DNA of 64,000 nucleotides, taken from NCBI GenBank assembly GCA_964036045.1, contig OZ038378.1:162842811-162906810 (forward strand). Direction: 5' to 3'. Shown piece after piece: positions 31,165 to 46,100 of the stretch. A program made the translations under genes and the position numbers. The notes beneath the pieces were generated by a model. That model was not told the DNA's origin. It worked only from the letters and a program-made list of their open reading frames with translations, and did not search any database. Position 1 is the first letter of the stretch, and each line of letters opens with the position of its first letter. The DNA comes from Eutreptiella sp. 'Long Island Sound 2002'. Taxonomy: Eukaryota > Euglenozoa > Euglenophyceae > Eutreptiales > Eutreptiaceae.

Positions 31165-34100
31165 GTAAAAACTACATAAATACGGGCTAAAACATGCTTC
31201 AGGTATGTTGGATCGTCATTTGAGGTGATCACAATATCAAAAAAATTAGTTTCGAAAACTTCGATTTTTGAGCTGCGTAGGGTGAAAAACCGCATAAGCA
31301 GGTTGTGTACCCATCCCATGGGACAACCCCCCCCCCCCCCCCCAATAGCCAAATAGGGTGAAAAACACGTAAATACAGCCTAGAACATGCTTTACGTAGC
31401 TTGGATGGTCATTTTGAGTGATGACAATATCAAAAAAATAAGTTTGGAAAACTTCGATTTTTGAGCTGTCCAGAGTGCAAAACTGCATAAGCAGGTTGTG
31501 TACCAATCCCTTGGGAGACCCCCCCCTAGGACCTAATACTCGAATCGGGTGAAAAAAACGTAAATACGGCCTAAAACATGCTTTACATACCTTGGATGGT
31601 CATTTTAGGTGGTCACAATATCAAAAAAACAAGTTTCGAAAACTTCGATTTTTGAGCTGCCCAGGGTGAAAAACTGCATGAGCAGGTTGTGTACCGGCCC
31701 ATTCACTGGGCCATTATTGGTGGAAACAGTCATTTCGCGTCTTTGGCACGGTTGTGAACGGCCCTAGGCAAGGCTAGACACTGCAAAAAACGTCCTTCCG
31801 TATCCTAGTAGGCATATACTGTCACAACATCCCCACTCACACCCCTTAGAGTGGGTAGCACGGGGTCACCGAGGTCGCCAAAACCGCCAACATACCAAAA
31901 ATGGCTGAAAAGTGCATAAACTGCATAAGCGCTCGTCCCACTCCGCCCCATACAAACCCCATAGAGTCGGGACCCGGAAACACTTTTTCGGCTCAAAATC
32001 GAAAAAAACCAAAAGATTCATGATTTTCGACCCAAAAAAAGGGGGGGTCATTTTTTCGACATTTTTGACCCCCCCCCCCACCCCCCCATCCCCCCCCCCC
32101 CTCCTTGAAAACCTCAAAAAAGTGGGTTTCAAGTGGGGGGGGTCTAGGGGGGTCCGGACCAAAAACTCATTGGGGGATGCGTTTATTGGACAAAATAATG
32201 ATTTTACAAGGGGTTAAACTAACAATTCAACCCCTTGGGGTAGGGTACGCGAATAGCCCCAAAAAGGCCAAAATGGGGGGGTATGTGGCGTTTTCCCCTA
32301 TATACGCCTGCCTGGCTTTGATCTAACAACCTCTGCGAGGTGATTTCCATTTTTGACCTGTAGAGGGTGGAAAACTGCTTGTTCGTGCACACACCAAAGG
32401 CCATTGAACCACCTACAAACAGCAATTTTGAAGCTTTTGGGGGGCCCATGGCTCGGGCTACATGGGCTTGGCGGCCACTATGTGGGTCACCGTGGGTGCT
32501 CAAGTACCCGTATTGTCACTAAATCATCACCCAAACCCATCCCAAGGGCGACAGAGGGGTTTCCAAAAAAGTCGAATTTCGGAAATCTTGCAGGTGTCAC
32601 TAAATAGCCTACACAACGCCAATTTCGGGGCTTTTTGGAGGGCCATGGCTCGGGCTATATGGGCTTGGCGGTCACTACGTGGGTCCCCGTGGGTGCTCAA
32701 GTACCCGTATTGTCACTAAATCATCTCCCAAACCCATCCCAAGGGCGACAGAAGGGTTTCCGAAAAAGTCCAATTTCGGAAATCTTGCAGGTGTCACTAA
32801 ACAGCCTTATCCAGCGTGAAAACGGCTAAGTCCTCACTAGCAAGGGCCCATAGGGGGGGGCGACCAGGGGTACCCGGAGTTCGGACCCGGGACCCCCACC
32901 ATGGGTTAGGGGGTCCATGTACAAGAAAAAAGTTGCCCCGGACCCGGGTCCAATTCCACACACAGCAGCCACAATACGCAAAGTAGTTTTGACCCCCCCC
33001 CCCGACACCCCCCCCACCCCCCCCCCCACCCATCCCCCCAAAAAGGGGTACCCGGGTACGGGGGGGTAAAGGGGTCAAAAACGAAAAATTCATTGGGGGA
33101 TCATTTTCTCTCCTAAAAGGATGATTTTACAAGGGGTTGGACATCCGGTACCATACCTTGGGGTATCGTACGCGAATGACCCCCAAAAAGGGGGGTATAT
33201 GGCGTACGCACCTGCGCTTGATCTAACAACCCTCTTCGAGGTGATTTTCTGATCTGGTGGTGGGTCGATCGGCCAAAATGCCAGGAAGGCCAGAATACCC
33301 CCCCCCAAGTGCACACCCTTTGCTTAATGGTGCGGCTGCCCAGTTTTCTAGGCTCTGCCGGCCCTCCGGGGGTTGGGCCACCATCCCCGTCTATCCACAA
33401 CAGCCCCTTCCCAGCCACCGCAGCCCCTCACCCCATAGAAACTACACCTTGGACCAACACCTGGCACTGCCCCCAGGTGAAGCCGAACAGAAGCAGGTGG
33501 GCTGGCGTGTGCCGACGTGTGGCGACTATGAACGGCAGATTTTTTTTCTTCCCCTTGTGCTGTTTTTGGCACCTCACCGGCATAACCCCCCCCCCCCCCG
33601 TGAGCCCGCGTGCTGACCCGGGCCCTTTACACCGACTTACCCCCCCCCCCCCCCCGGGGAACTGTTTTTTCACTCCATGTGTCTACACTCAAAACACTCG
33701 GAATTTTCAGGAGATCTGAATAATGGATGAAAAAAATATCGGACCGAATACCACCCCTGAGCTGTACTTTGTCAGAGATGGCCCACACCCTGTACTTTGT
33801 CAGAGATGGCCCACACCCTGTACTTTGTCAGAGATGGCTCATACCCTAGTGGTTAAACAGTGTATTCTCTATTCAGAAGTCCGTGCTTCATTTCCTGGTA
33901 TCAGCAATCTGCAGGGTGGTGCAGACGCTGGCTGGGCCGAATTCCAAACTGTTCAGAGGTGCCCGACATTTTTCCAATGGGATGTGACAGGCATCTGGCG
34001 ACGAGTGGCAGGGGGGTGGTTCTGCGTCTGCCAACGTCTGGCAGGGAGGTGGGCTGGCGTGTGCCGACGTGTGGTTTGCCGCACACTAGTAGCAAGTCTG

Positions 34101-37100
34101 GTGAGGAGCCTAACTTTGGGGGTGTTTGGCACAAGGCCTTGGTTGGCTCTGTTAGCCTGTGGCGGCGCCTATTGGCATCTCGCCCTTGAACCTTCTGCTA
34201 TGATAAGCAGGGATCCGCACTACTGCGGGCATCCGCACTGCCGCGGGCATCCACCTGCCTGGGTGGGAATCCAGAATGCAACTTCTGCCCATGGCGTCTC
34301 CCACTGACGGCCTGATCAGTGCCTTGTATGCGGGCATTGATCTGCCCTAACTTTGGGGGGGCTGGGGGGGGATCAGGGACAGGCGAAATGTGGAATGGCA
34401 AAATGTGGCTCAAGAACAGTGTGCAAAAGTCCCATTCCCACAATGGGAATTCGCAAAATTTTGCAATCCCCCCCGCCCCGGGTATTGAATTAGTGCCAAT
34501 CCAGCACTAGCGGTTGAAGCATGCTGCAGCATGCCGCAGCACGTCCTGGGGACCGTTGAGGCTTGCATACCACAAGGTCGCTGGTGGTGATCATCTTCCA
34601 GGCCTCTTCATGACGTGCGCCTGCCATTTTTAGCTTGGCAGCGGGGTACCTGCCACAGGGCGCCCATCACATGGAGACCCCCTTGCTGTCCATTTGCCAT
34701 TGCATCCTTTGGAGCCTTGCGTCATGATTAGAGCTTCCAAATATTTCAAGAACAGAAGCGGAAGCCCAAATTGCCGGCATGCGGCACCCCAACATCTGTT
34801 TTCGACAATTGCATGCTCATTGACCATTGCAGTGAAGGCACAGCTTTTCGCATCCCCGGATCTTGTGGTGTCCCAAATGCCGCTGAAGCTCGTTTTTTTT
34901 TGCAATGCTAAACTCGGCGGACCCCTCTCTCTAAAAAATTCCCTGTATCGCCCGTCAAACGGAAAGGCGTCTCACATTTTCATCGTGAGGCTACAGTTGA
35001 GAGATCAATGGCAGGGCATGACTCCATGGTGCTAACAGTGCCAGACGTCGGCAGATGCAGAACCACTTCTCTGCTGGAACCCAACCACCCGCCGCACAGC
35101 AGCATCAAGTCTGCTCCGCACTCCAAGAGCCCCGCTATCCCAAGGAAAACTTCCCTCAACGCCCACAGCACGAGTGTACTCCCGCACAAGACCGAGGAGG
35201 TTTGCAAGGAGGAGGCGTTCTTTGGGTGCGTTGCACAGCGGTCTCAGGCACTCGTTGAAAATACCATCGCATTTTATTGGGAGCACGAAACCCTCTTGCC
35301 GCACCCTCCCCGAAAAAAAAAAAAAAGCAACGGGCACCGCAAAACCAGTGCGACTCAGGTGACCAGATTTCCGGACACGTGCATGGCCTTGACAACGCAG
35401 GAGGGAGAGCAGGAAGATGCTCGTCCGATCCATGGGCTACCCCAGGGGAGGCAGTGCGAAAGAATTGACGTATCCTGAACGGCACCCAACCCCCGTCGGT
35501 GTCACAGGCAACATATTCGACACACAAACACTGCACACGCCCAGTCTGCCTCAACGGTCTGTGTTGGTCTCCTTCTGTGGGCTGTCCCCATTTGTGAAGG
35601 CACACGCGCGCATGCGTGCACGCACGAGGACGCATGCACACCTTCATGTCACCGTCGATCACGCTCCCCTTCACGCTGGCGCCCCGACCGCTCGCCTTCG
35701 TTCCCCACGATTTCACAGACTCAAACCAAGTGGAAGACTGGCGACCACGCTGACTAGTTACATCGTCGCCTCTCATCGACTGCCTTTTCTTCTTCTTCTC
35801 TTGCATCACATTTTTGGCCTGAGAAACAGAAGAGGGCGTGCACAGAGTGCCTGCGTATGCGGGAGTGGGCGTTTGGGGGTGTGTGCTGGTGACTAGCGGT
35901 GTGCAGAGCGCCCCAGCACACAAACCAATCGACAGCCCACGGCAGCAACATGGACAGCCCTCAGTCAGTTGAGGGGTATCAGCGAATGGGGCAGCAGAGT
36001 GCAGGCAACTTGTCCACCTTCAAGACCACGCGCCCGTACATGTCTGTCCCCCGAGTGTGCGCCCATACATCAACGGCGATGCACACCAAATGTGACGAAA
36101 GACTGGCTTGAAGTCTCAGTTCCGGGGAACCGGGACATATGCAAAATGGGACACATGCAAATACCTCCTGAAACTTGGACTGAAATGGCACACAATCCTC
36201 TCATCCAGGCCTCTTATGGGGGTGTTCTCAGTCATTTTCAGTCAATTGCCCGACTGTTTCGACGTCATCCAGGGACAGTGTGTGTGCATACAGCCGTGGC
36301 AGGGGGATTCGGTGGTTCTTTCTTGAAATGGATGAGGCCACCACACCAACGGTTCCAGGCCGTAAGACGGGGCGTCGATATGGCGGCGCGACCGGCGCAG
36401 ACCGCGCAACGGCGCTTCCCTTTGGCTTCTCGTCCTCGATGGGAGCGATGCAGGGTTGGGTGCTGGGCTTGGGGAAAATTGCACCGTGAGGGGCGGGGGG
36501 GGGGGGGGCAATGAGCCCCTTTTTCCCGCCCCCTGGGGGGGGGGGCGGGGGCTCTTCTGTCGGGGGGTCAATGTCAGCAAACATGGCAGTGGTAGTAGTA
36601 CTTGTGTTTAAGGACATGTTGGTCCCGGTCATTTCCGGCTGTTCTCAGTGACAGCACCCCACCAAGGCCTCCCATTGCCATATAAGGGGAAATCAAGCTT
36701 ACTCAGAGTCTGTGTCCGAGTCCGAGGAACACGCCAGTCCATGACACTCTTTGTGGCCAGCACATTTGGCAAAAAAACAGCAACGCCACCCTTCCCAGAA
36801 GGTGTCACAAAGTCACCGGACAGAAGAGCCCCTTTTTCGTCCCCCTTCCCGGGATTCAGAGGGCTCATACGCCCCCGCCCCCTCACGGTCCAATTTTCCA
36901 CCCACCTGGGGATCTGGTGTGGTGTCCGGCGCCACACAATGTGCCCCTCTGTTGCACTAGTCCTTGTACGCCCCCCTCTGCCAGCGCCTGCAGGCTCTAC
37001 GGCTGCACTGCTGAAGCCCGAGTGGTGGCATACCACTGGACGTGAGGAGACGTGATGGCATTCTGGCTTGACGGCCACAAAACACGCAGCATTCCCCTTC

Positions 37101-40100
37101 GAATCAGATCATCAGCTGAGATGCTTCTCTGGGCAGCCACAAATTGGGTCCAGCAACGGCATTGCACCCCCGGCCCTTGGCAGGATCAAAAGGCGCATAC
37201 CGTGATATGAGCCAAGATCTCGCCCGAGTTGGGGTGATTGAATCGCCTGCTAAAGATCTGGGCAACCCAACAGGCAAACTTGAGCATGTCCAGGCAGCAG
37301 TTCTTGGTCTCAGATCCGGGCAATCCTGCAACGGCCAGATAGGCATCTCCAATGGTCTTGACTTTGTACACTCGCAGATTCTCTGCCACACTGTCCATCA
37401 CTCCGTAGGCGTAGCCCATGAACTGAATCAGCTCATCAGCACTGGAGGTGTGAAGTGTGCAATGCTCCACTCGGGCTCAGAAGAAGAAGGAATGTTAGTG
37501 GAATGTTAGGCGCGGTTGGAGGGGGGGAGGGGTGATAGATTGTGGGTCGTTTTGGTGAAAATGAAACCTGCCCCGCTTGGACAAGCAACGTCCAAATTCA
37601 AAAATTCTGAGGATCTGCATTGTGGCACCTCCATCTGGGCGTCGCTGCAGCGGAGGCAGGCACCATGGAGTGCAGGCATGTTTATGGACACATAGGCTTC
37701 GCAAGAGACTATGAGGCAGACAACTTGGCAAGACAAGGGGCCGAGGGGGCGGGGATAGCTAGGCCACAGAAATATCAACATCTCTTGAATGAGGCATGCC
37801 GTCATGATGCTTGACGCTTGTGATAGCGTGGCTTGGAAGGGGGGGGAGGCGGCAAAATGCAACCACTCATGAACCCAAATTGAACCCAAAATGTACATGC
37901 AGCCGTTTGGGAAAACTTCACAGGCGATGTGGCCTCTGATGGTGACATTAAAATCGGTGCCAAATCAATTTCGCTGTTCAAAACGCTTGCATGACTGGCG
38001 TAGCCTGGACAATTTGTGTATTGGACAGCGGGTGGGAAGATGGTGGGGAGGGAGGGGCGGCTGAAGATCCGTTGGTGCTGATTGTCCTGTGGCCTTTCGT
38101 TCGCAGCAGCAGCCATTCATGATGTAAACACCTCACCCTAAGCCCGAGCTATACCCGGGTCCCATCAGGAGGTGTAGCTTGGACAGGTGTGGCCACCAAC
38201 AACCAAAAATATGACAGTGAGTAAGTGAGTAACCGTCTCGATAATGCCATCCATGATATTAATCAACCCGGTTGCTGTGGGTCACAACCTGCAAGTAAAC
38301 CGTCTCGATGGTATTACCAAGATGGTTTACTCGCAATTATGACCGCAAAATCGATAATATGTAACTGCGAGTAAAAATAACAACCTTTTATTTCCTCAAG
38401 CCCTAATACGGTCCAACCACCATTGACACTGAGGCCCCAGACATTGTGTGTGCTACTGCATGTGCAACGGAAAGGAGCCATGGCAGAAGGGTATTGTACA
38501 GGGACCTAAAAAGAACACCACCATGGTGCAAAGCAAACATTCGAGTAAACAAACCACCCGAAGACTACGGTGCTGGCAGGCCACTAGCATGTTCCAGTGC
38601 TCAGCGAAATTGGGGCGCACATGCTGTAGGATGTGTTGTGCCTTTGAGTCGCTTGTTGCGGGTTGTGCTCCACTCGTGTTTATGCTGCAGGAGGGAAATA
38701 AGTCCTTTTTTCAATTTGCACAGGCTGTGGCATTGCTCCTGGTCATACTTTAGTTGATTTGGGCTGGGCCGGTACGGGGGAGGGGGGCTGGGTAAGCCCT
38801 GTTCCCAATGCAAAATGTACGACCGGTGATGAAGAGCAAGATGGCTCACTGACATTTTGGGATGGGAGAGCACACGATCACATGCCTCGTTGGGAGGGGG
38901 ATTTTCTACTTGCGACTACAGTGTTGCAACCCTGAGGGAATGAGGGAAAAATAATATCCAGATTATTGATGATGTTACTTGTGGTTACATATCATTCATT
39001 TGACTGAAGGTTGGGATAGCATTGGCACGGCCATTTAACTACGGCCAGTTAATTGCGGTTAAATGTGTACCCGTGTCAAACGTGCACCTGCGATCAATAA
39101 AATCAATAATGTCATCGATTTTACTCACAGTAACCGCAGACCCCTCCACAATCCATTTGCAAAGCGCCCGCCCAGTCCCATACAAGGTGCACAATGACCT
39201 GTCCCTCCTGTATGCGCCTTCACATCCCACATGGCCCTGCGCCGTTTGGGAGGTAATTGAAGGCCGGATGCGCACCGCATTACTGTCTTTCAGCATCTGA
39301 TGATGCGGCGTTCCTGGGTTTGGGTGTGGGCGTGAGTGCAAGCGCGGGTGGGAGGCACGGCCTCAGCAGGGGACAGATCAGTGAACTGCGGTGGCACTGT
39401 GAGTGAAACCGGATGAGAACTCGATTTTCCTCGGGCACAAGGGTGGATTGGTACAGTGCCTCTTGCACCGTCGCCTGTGCAGCACGAGGGGCCTGCTGCA
39501 CTGACTCTTGCCTCCCGCCTGCCCGCCCGCCAATTATCCGCAGTCCAGGGCTGTCCTGCAGGGCTGGACATGTCTATTGTTGGGCAAGGCAAGGGTGGGG
39601 GTGGGGGCTGGCCCGCTGTTGTGGGCCCATGGCTGTGGTAATCGACAACTCTGACCCACCCGGCGTACCAAACACACCGACGACCGCGAAATGTGCCATG
39701 AACCCAAACAAAATAGCCCCCGGATGCAACAGTCGGACCTTCGTTCTACGCAAGACTGCGTGCCCTGCCTCCTGCCTTTAGCACATGCCTCCAAGTGGGA
39801 GGCGTGCCTTGAGGAACGCACAAAGCAACGGGGGCAGAAGACCACCTGATGCTGTTTGACATCTGCGTGAACTGATAAATATCGGAGAAGAAGACAGCCG
39901 TGTGAGGAACGCTGTACACGATTTCGGTCTCGCCCACCAGCAGGCGCTCCGCCACGGCAAGCGGATACATGGCCTTCACGAGCGAGTAGAATTGCTGCTT
40001 CTCGTGCTCCACTGCAGCTTTGCCCTCGACCCAGGCCCTTTCAATGCTGTCCAACATCCGCTTGATGACCAGCGTAAGCCCAAGCACACACAGGAACACA

Positions 40101-43100
40101 GCCCCAAAGCAAATGAAGAACAGTTTAATGGCAGCTGCTACGGCGGGGGCCTGGACTTCAGAGGCATCAACCTTCACGACCAGCCCCATTCCCATTTCAT
40201 GGATGTAATCATACGATGCCAGCACCTCCTCCAAGCGGTAATCAGGGCCTGCGGAGGGGCGTTTGGCAGGTCGAGAGGTTGTGCTGGAGAAACTTGGAGA
40301 GTTGTGGTGCTTTGGGGAGGTTTGTGGAGGCTTGAGGCTGGTCGAGAGTTGTGGAGGGTGGAAGGGGGTTGTGCAGGCGTGTGCAGGATGGTGGAGGATT
40401 GTGGTGCCCACTTGCATCAGTACACCCTTGACCGCCCATCACTCGCCATCAGCCCTTCACAAGGGGTGTAAAGCTGAGGGCTCCTTGCTCAGGGCCATGG
40501 ACGCAAAGGATGGCACAGGGATGCAGGTGTAGAGATCTATGGGTGCAGAGGGCGTACAGGTGTGCAGGAGGACGCAGAGGGGCGTCCTGCACGGCCCGTT
40601 TTGATGTAGAGGAAAATGGAAAGCTGTGGGGGGATGCAGTGGGTGAACAGTGGTGCGCGGGGTGTGACGCCCAAATCTTTCAAATCAAGCTCAAACTGCG
40701 AGGTTCAACAGCTAAGACCTACCGCTATGCGACCGAACCATGAGTTCTGGTGTTCGGCTGCCCCGTCGACAGGCTCGGGAACTGGGTTGAGACGCTGGCA
40801 GACATGCAACAAGAGGGGGTGGCGTCCGTGCTCCTACCGCACCCTGCATGCCGTCTCCGTACGCCCGTGGCTCCCTGTGTGCGCGGGGTGTGTGTGTACC
40901 TTGAATCAGGCCAGTGGTCTCTCGCAGGGCGTTGATCATTGGGGCCGCGGCCTTGGGACTGCCGCCGCAGTTGGGGTGGCACTGATCTTTGTACTTGAGC
41001 TTCGTCAAGAAGCTGAAATCTTTGGGGCTGTTGACGTCTTCCGCCGCGACGCCATCTTTGCGGACGGCCATGATGATCTCTTGCGTGGTGTCGTTGATCA
41101 GTTGGTTCTCGTTGTTCACGAAATTGCGAGCGAGCTCAACGCCGTCGGCCTGCACTTGGTCGTTGTCCACCTTCATGAACAGGGTCCCATCCAAATACGG
41201 AATGCAGTAATATCCGATCGTCATGGCTACCCCACGGTAGTCCAAGCCTGAGACGTGATCAGGGTAAGCACTTCGAGCCCCCCTTGGAGCCCCTGCCTGC
41301 TTCCCTCCCCCCGGGCCGTTTCTTGACCGGGATTCAACTGCACAGAGGCAGGTGAGCCCTGCTGAGGGGCCGTTCTGACAAATTGTGGCGTGGCCTTCCG
41401 GTCAGTGTTCTGGGATGGGTCTCGGCGAATGGCTCCACCGAAGGCCGGGCAGGGATACATTGGAGGAGGTGGCCCAGGGCGAGGGGTGCCAGGAGCGGGT
41501 GCGAAACGCAATGACTTTTGGGGGGAGGGGGAGGACTTTCGGGTCCCAGACCCCCCTCCCCACACTCTTGCCTCCTCTCTTCTTTTTGTTCTTACTCGTG
41601 CAGAGGTTGGTCGCAACGTAGCCATGTTCAGGTCATCATTGCCACAATGTGTTGATGTTGTTGGATGAGGACACATTGTACGTATTTTTTCGGATTGCTC
41701 AATGTGAGCGCTTTTTGGTGCGGCAAGAGAATTAGAGGGAGGGAGCAAAAGTGCAGGACCTGCGAGAAGATGGCAAGAGGGAGAGGACGTGGGGGTGGAG
41801 AGAGGAGGGCAACAAGAGGGAGAAGGGGGCCTGGAAACCAGGCCTTCAGCAGAGAGGAAGTGTCCGTTGCCTCAAGGAGCTACTGCACGAAACAACCCAC
41901 GGACGCGCATGTCGACCCTGATGCACCACTACCGACAGCCCTCCGCCACACATGCCAAGCCCTTCCAATGTCAAAAGAATGCTGAGCCCAAAGAAATTGC
42001 AATGAAGGTTTTGAAGGCAATGTCCACAAGCGAGAGAGAGAGAGAGAGAGAGTGTGTGTGTGGCCCTCAGTGGCCTTGCAGCGTCTGGTTTGTTTTTTGG
42101 TGGAAGGGGGTTAAGAACACCTCGTGCCACTCCACTTTCACACTTCTCTACTGCCCGGCGGATGATGCCATCCTCAGACAGGTCGTAGCTGCAGTCCGTG
42201 CCGTTGGCGCATTGGTCCCGGAACTTCAAGTTCGTCAGCACTGAAATGTTGTTGTTGGTCTTCATGGCGAAGCCCATCTGCACAGTACGGGCAGCGGCAC
42301 CGGCAGCAACAGCGGCAGAGGCCCAAAGCAGGGGAGGGGGAAGGGGCAACGCGGGGCCACGGCCAACGACAGGGTCACGGTTGGACAGTGGCACGGACAC
42401 AGGGGCAGTGGCAGACAGAGAGCGGAACAAGCGGAGGGGCAGCAACTACAGGGATAGGGGAGAGACAGCAGCCGCCCCTGCCCCTGCTCATGTACTGGGA
42501 ACAGGGGAGGGGGGCAAGCCGGGACGGCAGGAGGAGGGGCAGGGACAGGTCCAGGGTTGGGGTTCAAAAGTGGACAGTAGCGGGGGCGGGCGCTGGCGCA
42601 GGCGCAGGTGTACACGTTAGAACAGAGGCAGGGGCAGGCGGGGGGGTACCAAACCTCCTCTGTGCGGTTGATCTTGCCGTTGACACTGTCGAGCGAGGCC
42701 GCAAGATCACGCGCCAAGTTCATCTGCACTTCCACCAGATCGATCTGGACGGCGACCCCCACCCCCAGCGCGGGAATCGGCCCATACCCCGAGAGCACAA
42801 GCGCCGGGCGGTAGTCGTTCACGACCATGACCCCCTCGCTTTGGTTCTTCAACGCGAGCTGCATGTCCTCTGCCACCCACGCCGACACATTGCAGCCCTC
42901 GCAGAAGATCAGATCGCTCAACCACACAAGCTCCTGTGCAGTGGTTGGGTGGGATTGGGGCAGGACTTGCCCGAAACGCCGAAGGAGGGCTGTCGCATAA
43001 CCTCATTTCCGCCGCAATCAGACGAAGAAACTGAGCGCCCCGGCGAAGAGGCGTGTGAAATATTGCACGGGACCTGGCCTCTGGAACATCAAGCCCCTCG

Positions 43101-46100
43101 GCCTTGTCCAGCCCACCTATCGTGTGGACAGGCAAGCCTTGAACACCACCAATCCTGAGGCCTAAACAGCGGCTGCAGCGAGCCCACATCAAACATATGT
43201 GTCATGCTAATGCACATGAAGTGGGCTACCAGAGTGGCACAAATTGTGGTGGGCTTCCAACATGCCCCACGTTACTTTGGTTGTGGTCAGTGCGGGAACT
43301 GGAACGAAAGAGCTCCATCACAGCACCTCACATTCTCGGTGCGACCTGACCCATACAGCCTCTCTGTCTGCAGATCCAACAAGCAGTGAGGACATATACC
43401 CTGTTCCTGTTGGGCCAAGAGCTGTGGACAAGTGCAGCTGCTGTCCCATTGCCTGGCAGCTCAGATCAATCAGTGCATGTGTGGCGGCTTCATAAGGGTA
43501 TTGTGTTTTTGTACACTTTCAATTGATGGTGATGGGGCGCTGGTGTGTGGGGAGGTTGTCCCCTCTCTCTGTAACATATCAATGGCGCCCAAATATCGCT
43601 GCCGTAAAATCCAACACACACCAGGCGTTTCACACCAGGCCTCTCAACTAAAAGAATGTCACCTACTTTAAACCCATGCAGCATGAAGCTCAGCCTGAGG
43701 TAAACCAATCTTGACATCCCGAACTCCTTGGCGTCCGTTGATGTATACAAGTATCTCCTGAGGTCTGCTGAGGTCTAATCAATAGTCGTCCTGAATGTGC
43801 TGAGGCATGCCTTTGTGTAGTGGGCTCACCATAGCCAAAAAAAAAAAAGATTGAGGGGGAAAGTAAATGTCCTCCGACGAAACCCCATCTTCCACCAACT
43901 GTATCATGGCTTCCTTCCATGGTGTTTGCACCAAGTCATGTGGTGGGAATGCGGCCCCTGAGGCCACATATTGCCTGCATTGCACTCGTATCGCTGCCCC
44001 ATCAAACCCGCTATTTGGGGTCCGATGGCGGCGCCAGATTCAGCACAATGGGTTTGTGCAGCATGGAGCAGGCCCCAGTAGAACCAGCGGAAATGCAGAG
44101 TGTACAAAATCAGTCTTAAGGGTGGTATCAGTGTCAGTGGAGCATACTAACGTGGCGTTGGGTGGAATGGCGCATATGACACACGCACGCGCGCGCGCAC
44201 ACACACACACACACACGATTCAAGTGATAAACAGGGGTGGACAAAACGCGGCCTGATTGCACAGGAACCTCGTCAGGTGCAATGTCAAACAAGAGACATG
44301 TCTCATGCCACTAGGCGCCTTGTTGCACTACAAAGGAAGAAGACCAGGAACGAAACCAAACTGCTAGGCAATGCCGTCCCGGTCGAATGTCACTTGGTAG
44401 CCTTTGGCAGGCACACGCACGTGCGCGCACACACACACCAGGGGTCCAAGGTTCCCATACCCAATCGGCGTTTGGTTCCCAGTAGCAGGGAAAAACGGGG
44501 GAAAACGGGGAAAAACGGGGGAAAACGGGGAAAAACGGGGAAAAACGGGGGAAAACGGAGGAAAAACGGGGGAAAACGGGGGGAAAACGGGGGAAAAACG
44601 GGGAAAAACGGGGGAAATCTGGGGGGGGGGGTATTTTGGACAAGACCCACCCACCCGAATTTTACCCCCCCCACGTTTATAATTCTGTGGGGAGCATTTT
44701 TTGCAAACCAAATTGAAGCCAAGGCATAGACAAAGGCATAGACATAGCAAAAAGAAATTCATCAATATGCACGTCACCCATTGATGCTGCCGTACATGCC
44801 AACAAATGTACGGCCCCGCCGGTAGCTTCGTGTCGTTTTGTTAAAAGGTGACCGGTCTCCGGTTTGCCCCGGGGAAATCTTTTAGGCGGGCCCCGGGGTT
44901 GCCCTGTCCCTTCCCTTGTCCTCGCTGCTGCTACTTTTTTTTTTTTGGGGTTTTGTGGTTTTCTGCTTTTTTTTCTTTTTGTTCTTTTTCGGAGGTCCAT
45001 GGAAGAAGAGGAGGTCGATGCAATGGCTCTATGGTTGCACAGGTGGCACCAAACCATTCATTGCAAAACTGATACGCCCAATGTGGTGTTGGTCGGTCAA
45101 TGCCAATTGCTTCTCGGAGCGCGCCAGGGTGTGGTTGTCGCTGGTGATGAGGGTGTGGTAGAAGTTTGTGATGGAGATGTGTCGGAGTTGGAAGGTTGTG
45201 ATGCGTTTGTGGCCTCATCATTGGGTACTGATGCATCAGTACGTGGATCCCATTGCAGCTGCAATGCAGCTGCAGCAGTTGCCATTGCGCTCGCACATGC
45301 ATTTTTGTGTGCAGACCGGACACATTGGGGAGCAACCTGGGCAGGCACCCATTTTCCATCGCGTGCATTGCCCGCAAGCCCAATGGCAACTGACGATTTG
45401 GATGATGTGCCAAGACGTGCGAGGGCCTTGGAGATGTCCGACGACGAACCCCATTTTTGTGACACCAAATGTTGTATGCGCACATACAATATACCTTCAT
45501 GAGGATGAAAATTGGACATATCTGTGTGGAGATGAGAGCAACATAAGCAGGGGTATGCATATAAAAAATAGTGGCAGTGCAAGAGACCTGAGCAGCTTGA
45601 CCCATTCATCACAGTTCCCATCCTCCCCCATTTTCCCCCGTTTTCCCCCCGTTTTCCCCCCGTTTTCCCCCCCGTTTTCCCTCGTTTTTCCCCGTTTTTC
45701 CCCGTTTTTCCCCCGTTTTTCCCCGTTTTTCCTCCATCTGTATCCCTTAACCTATGTCACAGACTTTCCTCTTTTGATCCTTTAGTAAAAAACCCTCTCC
45801 TGTATCCCACACCCAACCGGCGTTTAGTCGCCTACTGTTCCCAAATTTTGGGAACTTTGGACCCCTGACACACTAAGCAAAGAGCTCCCAAACCGTTAAA
45901 CCCCTGCAGGCGAACGGAGCACTGGGCCGCTCAGTGACTCATCAGGCCTTCAAGAACAATGGGTACATCGTCATGAAGGCTAGGCGCGTTTCTGCAAGGA
46001 GCAGGCGCAGAAATTGTGTCCACAGGCAGAGTCAATGGAGCAGTCCAGAGCGCGAAGCATCTGTCCACCCCTGAGGACACAGACATGAACCATCAACACA

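Larger units (their letters stand above)
29197..37200 (-). other. Cyclase intron 8 (8.0 kb), repeat-filled
   Basis: The largest intron. It holds degenerate ~55-bp repeats (29278-29446), the ~190-bp satellite-like arrays (29925-30400 and 30945-31700), a C-run stretch with CCAAATACTATACCCC repeats (30400-30500, 30835-30900), the ~195-bp tandem pair (32415-32808), a 28-bp triplication (33763-33846) and a tRNA-like remnant. 33.9-37.2 kb shows no repeat I could name and no supported gene. A GTTCTGC(G/A)TCTGCC(A/G)ACGTCTGGC segment occurs at about 34020 and, inverted, near 35040. Confidence 0.6.

Noticed and set aside
30024..31506. Series of minus-strand frames with similar proteins (AYAVF...LKHVLA)
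   Set aside because: Similarity comes from the ~190-bp DNA repeat; frames shift between units and lengths of C runs vary.
40616..41251. 211-codon plus-strand frame over the sensor region
   Set aside because: Antisense of cyclase exon 6; the minus strand has the motifs and splice sites.
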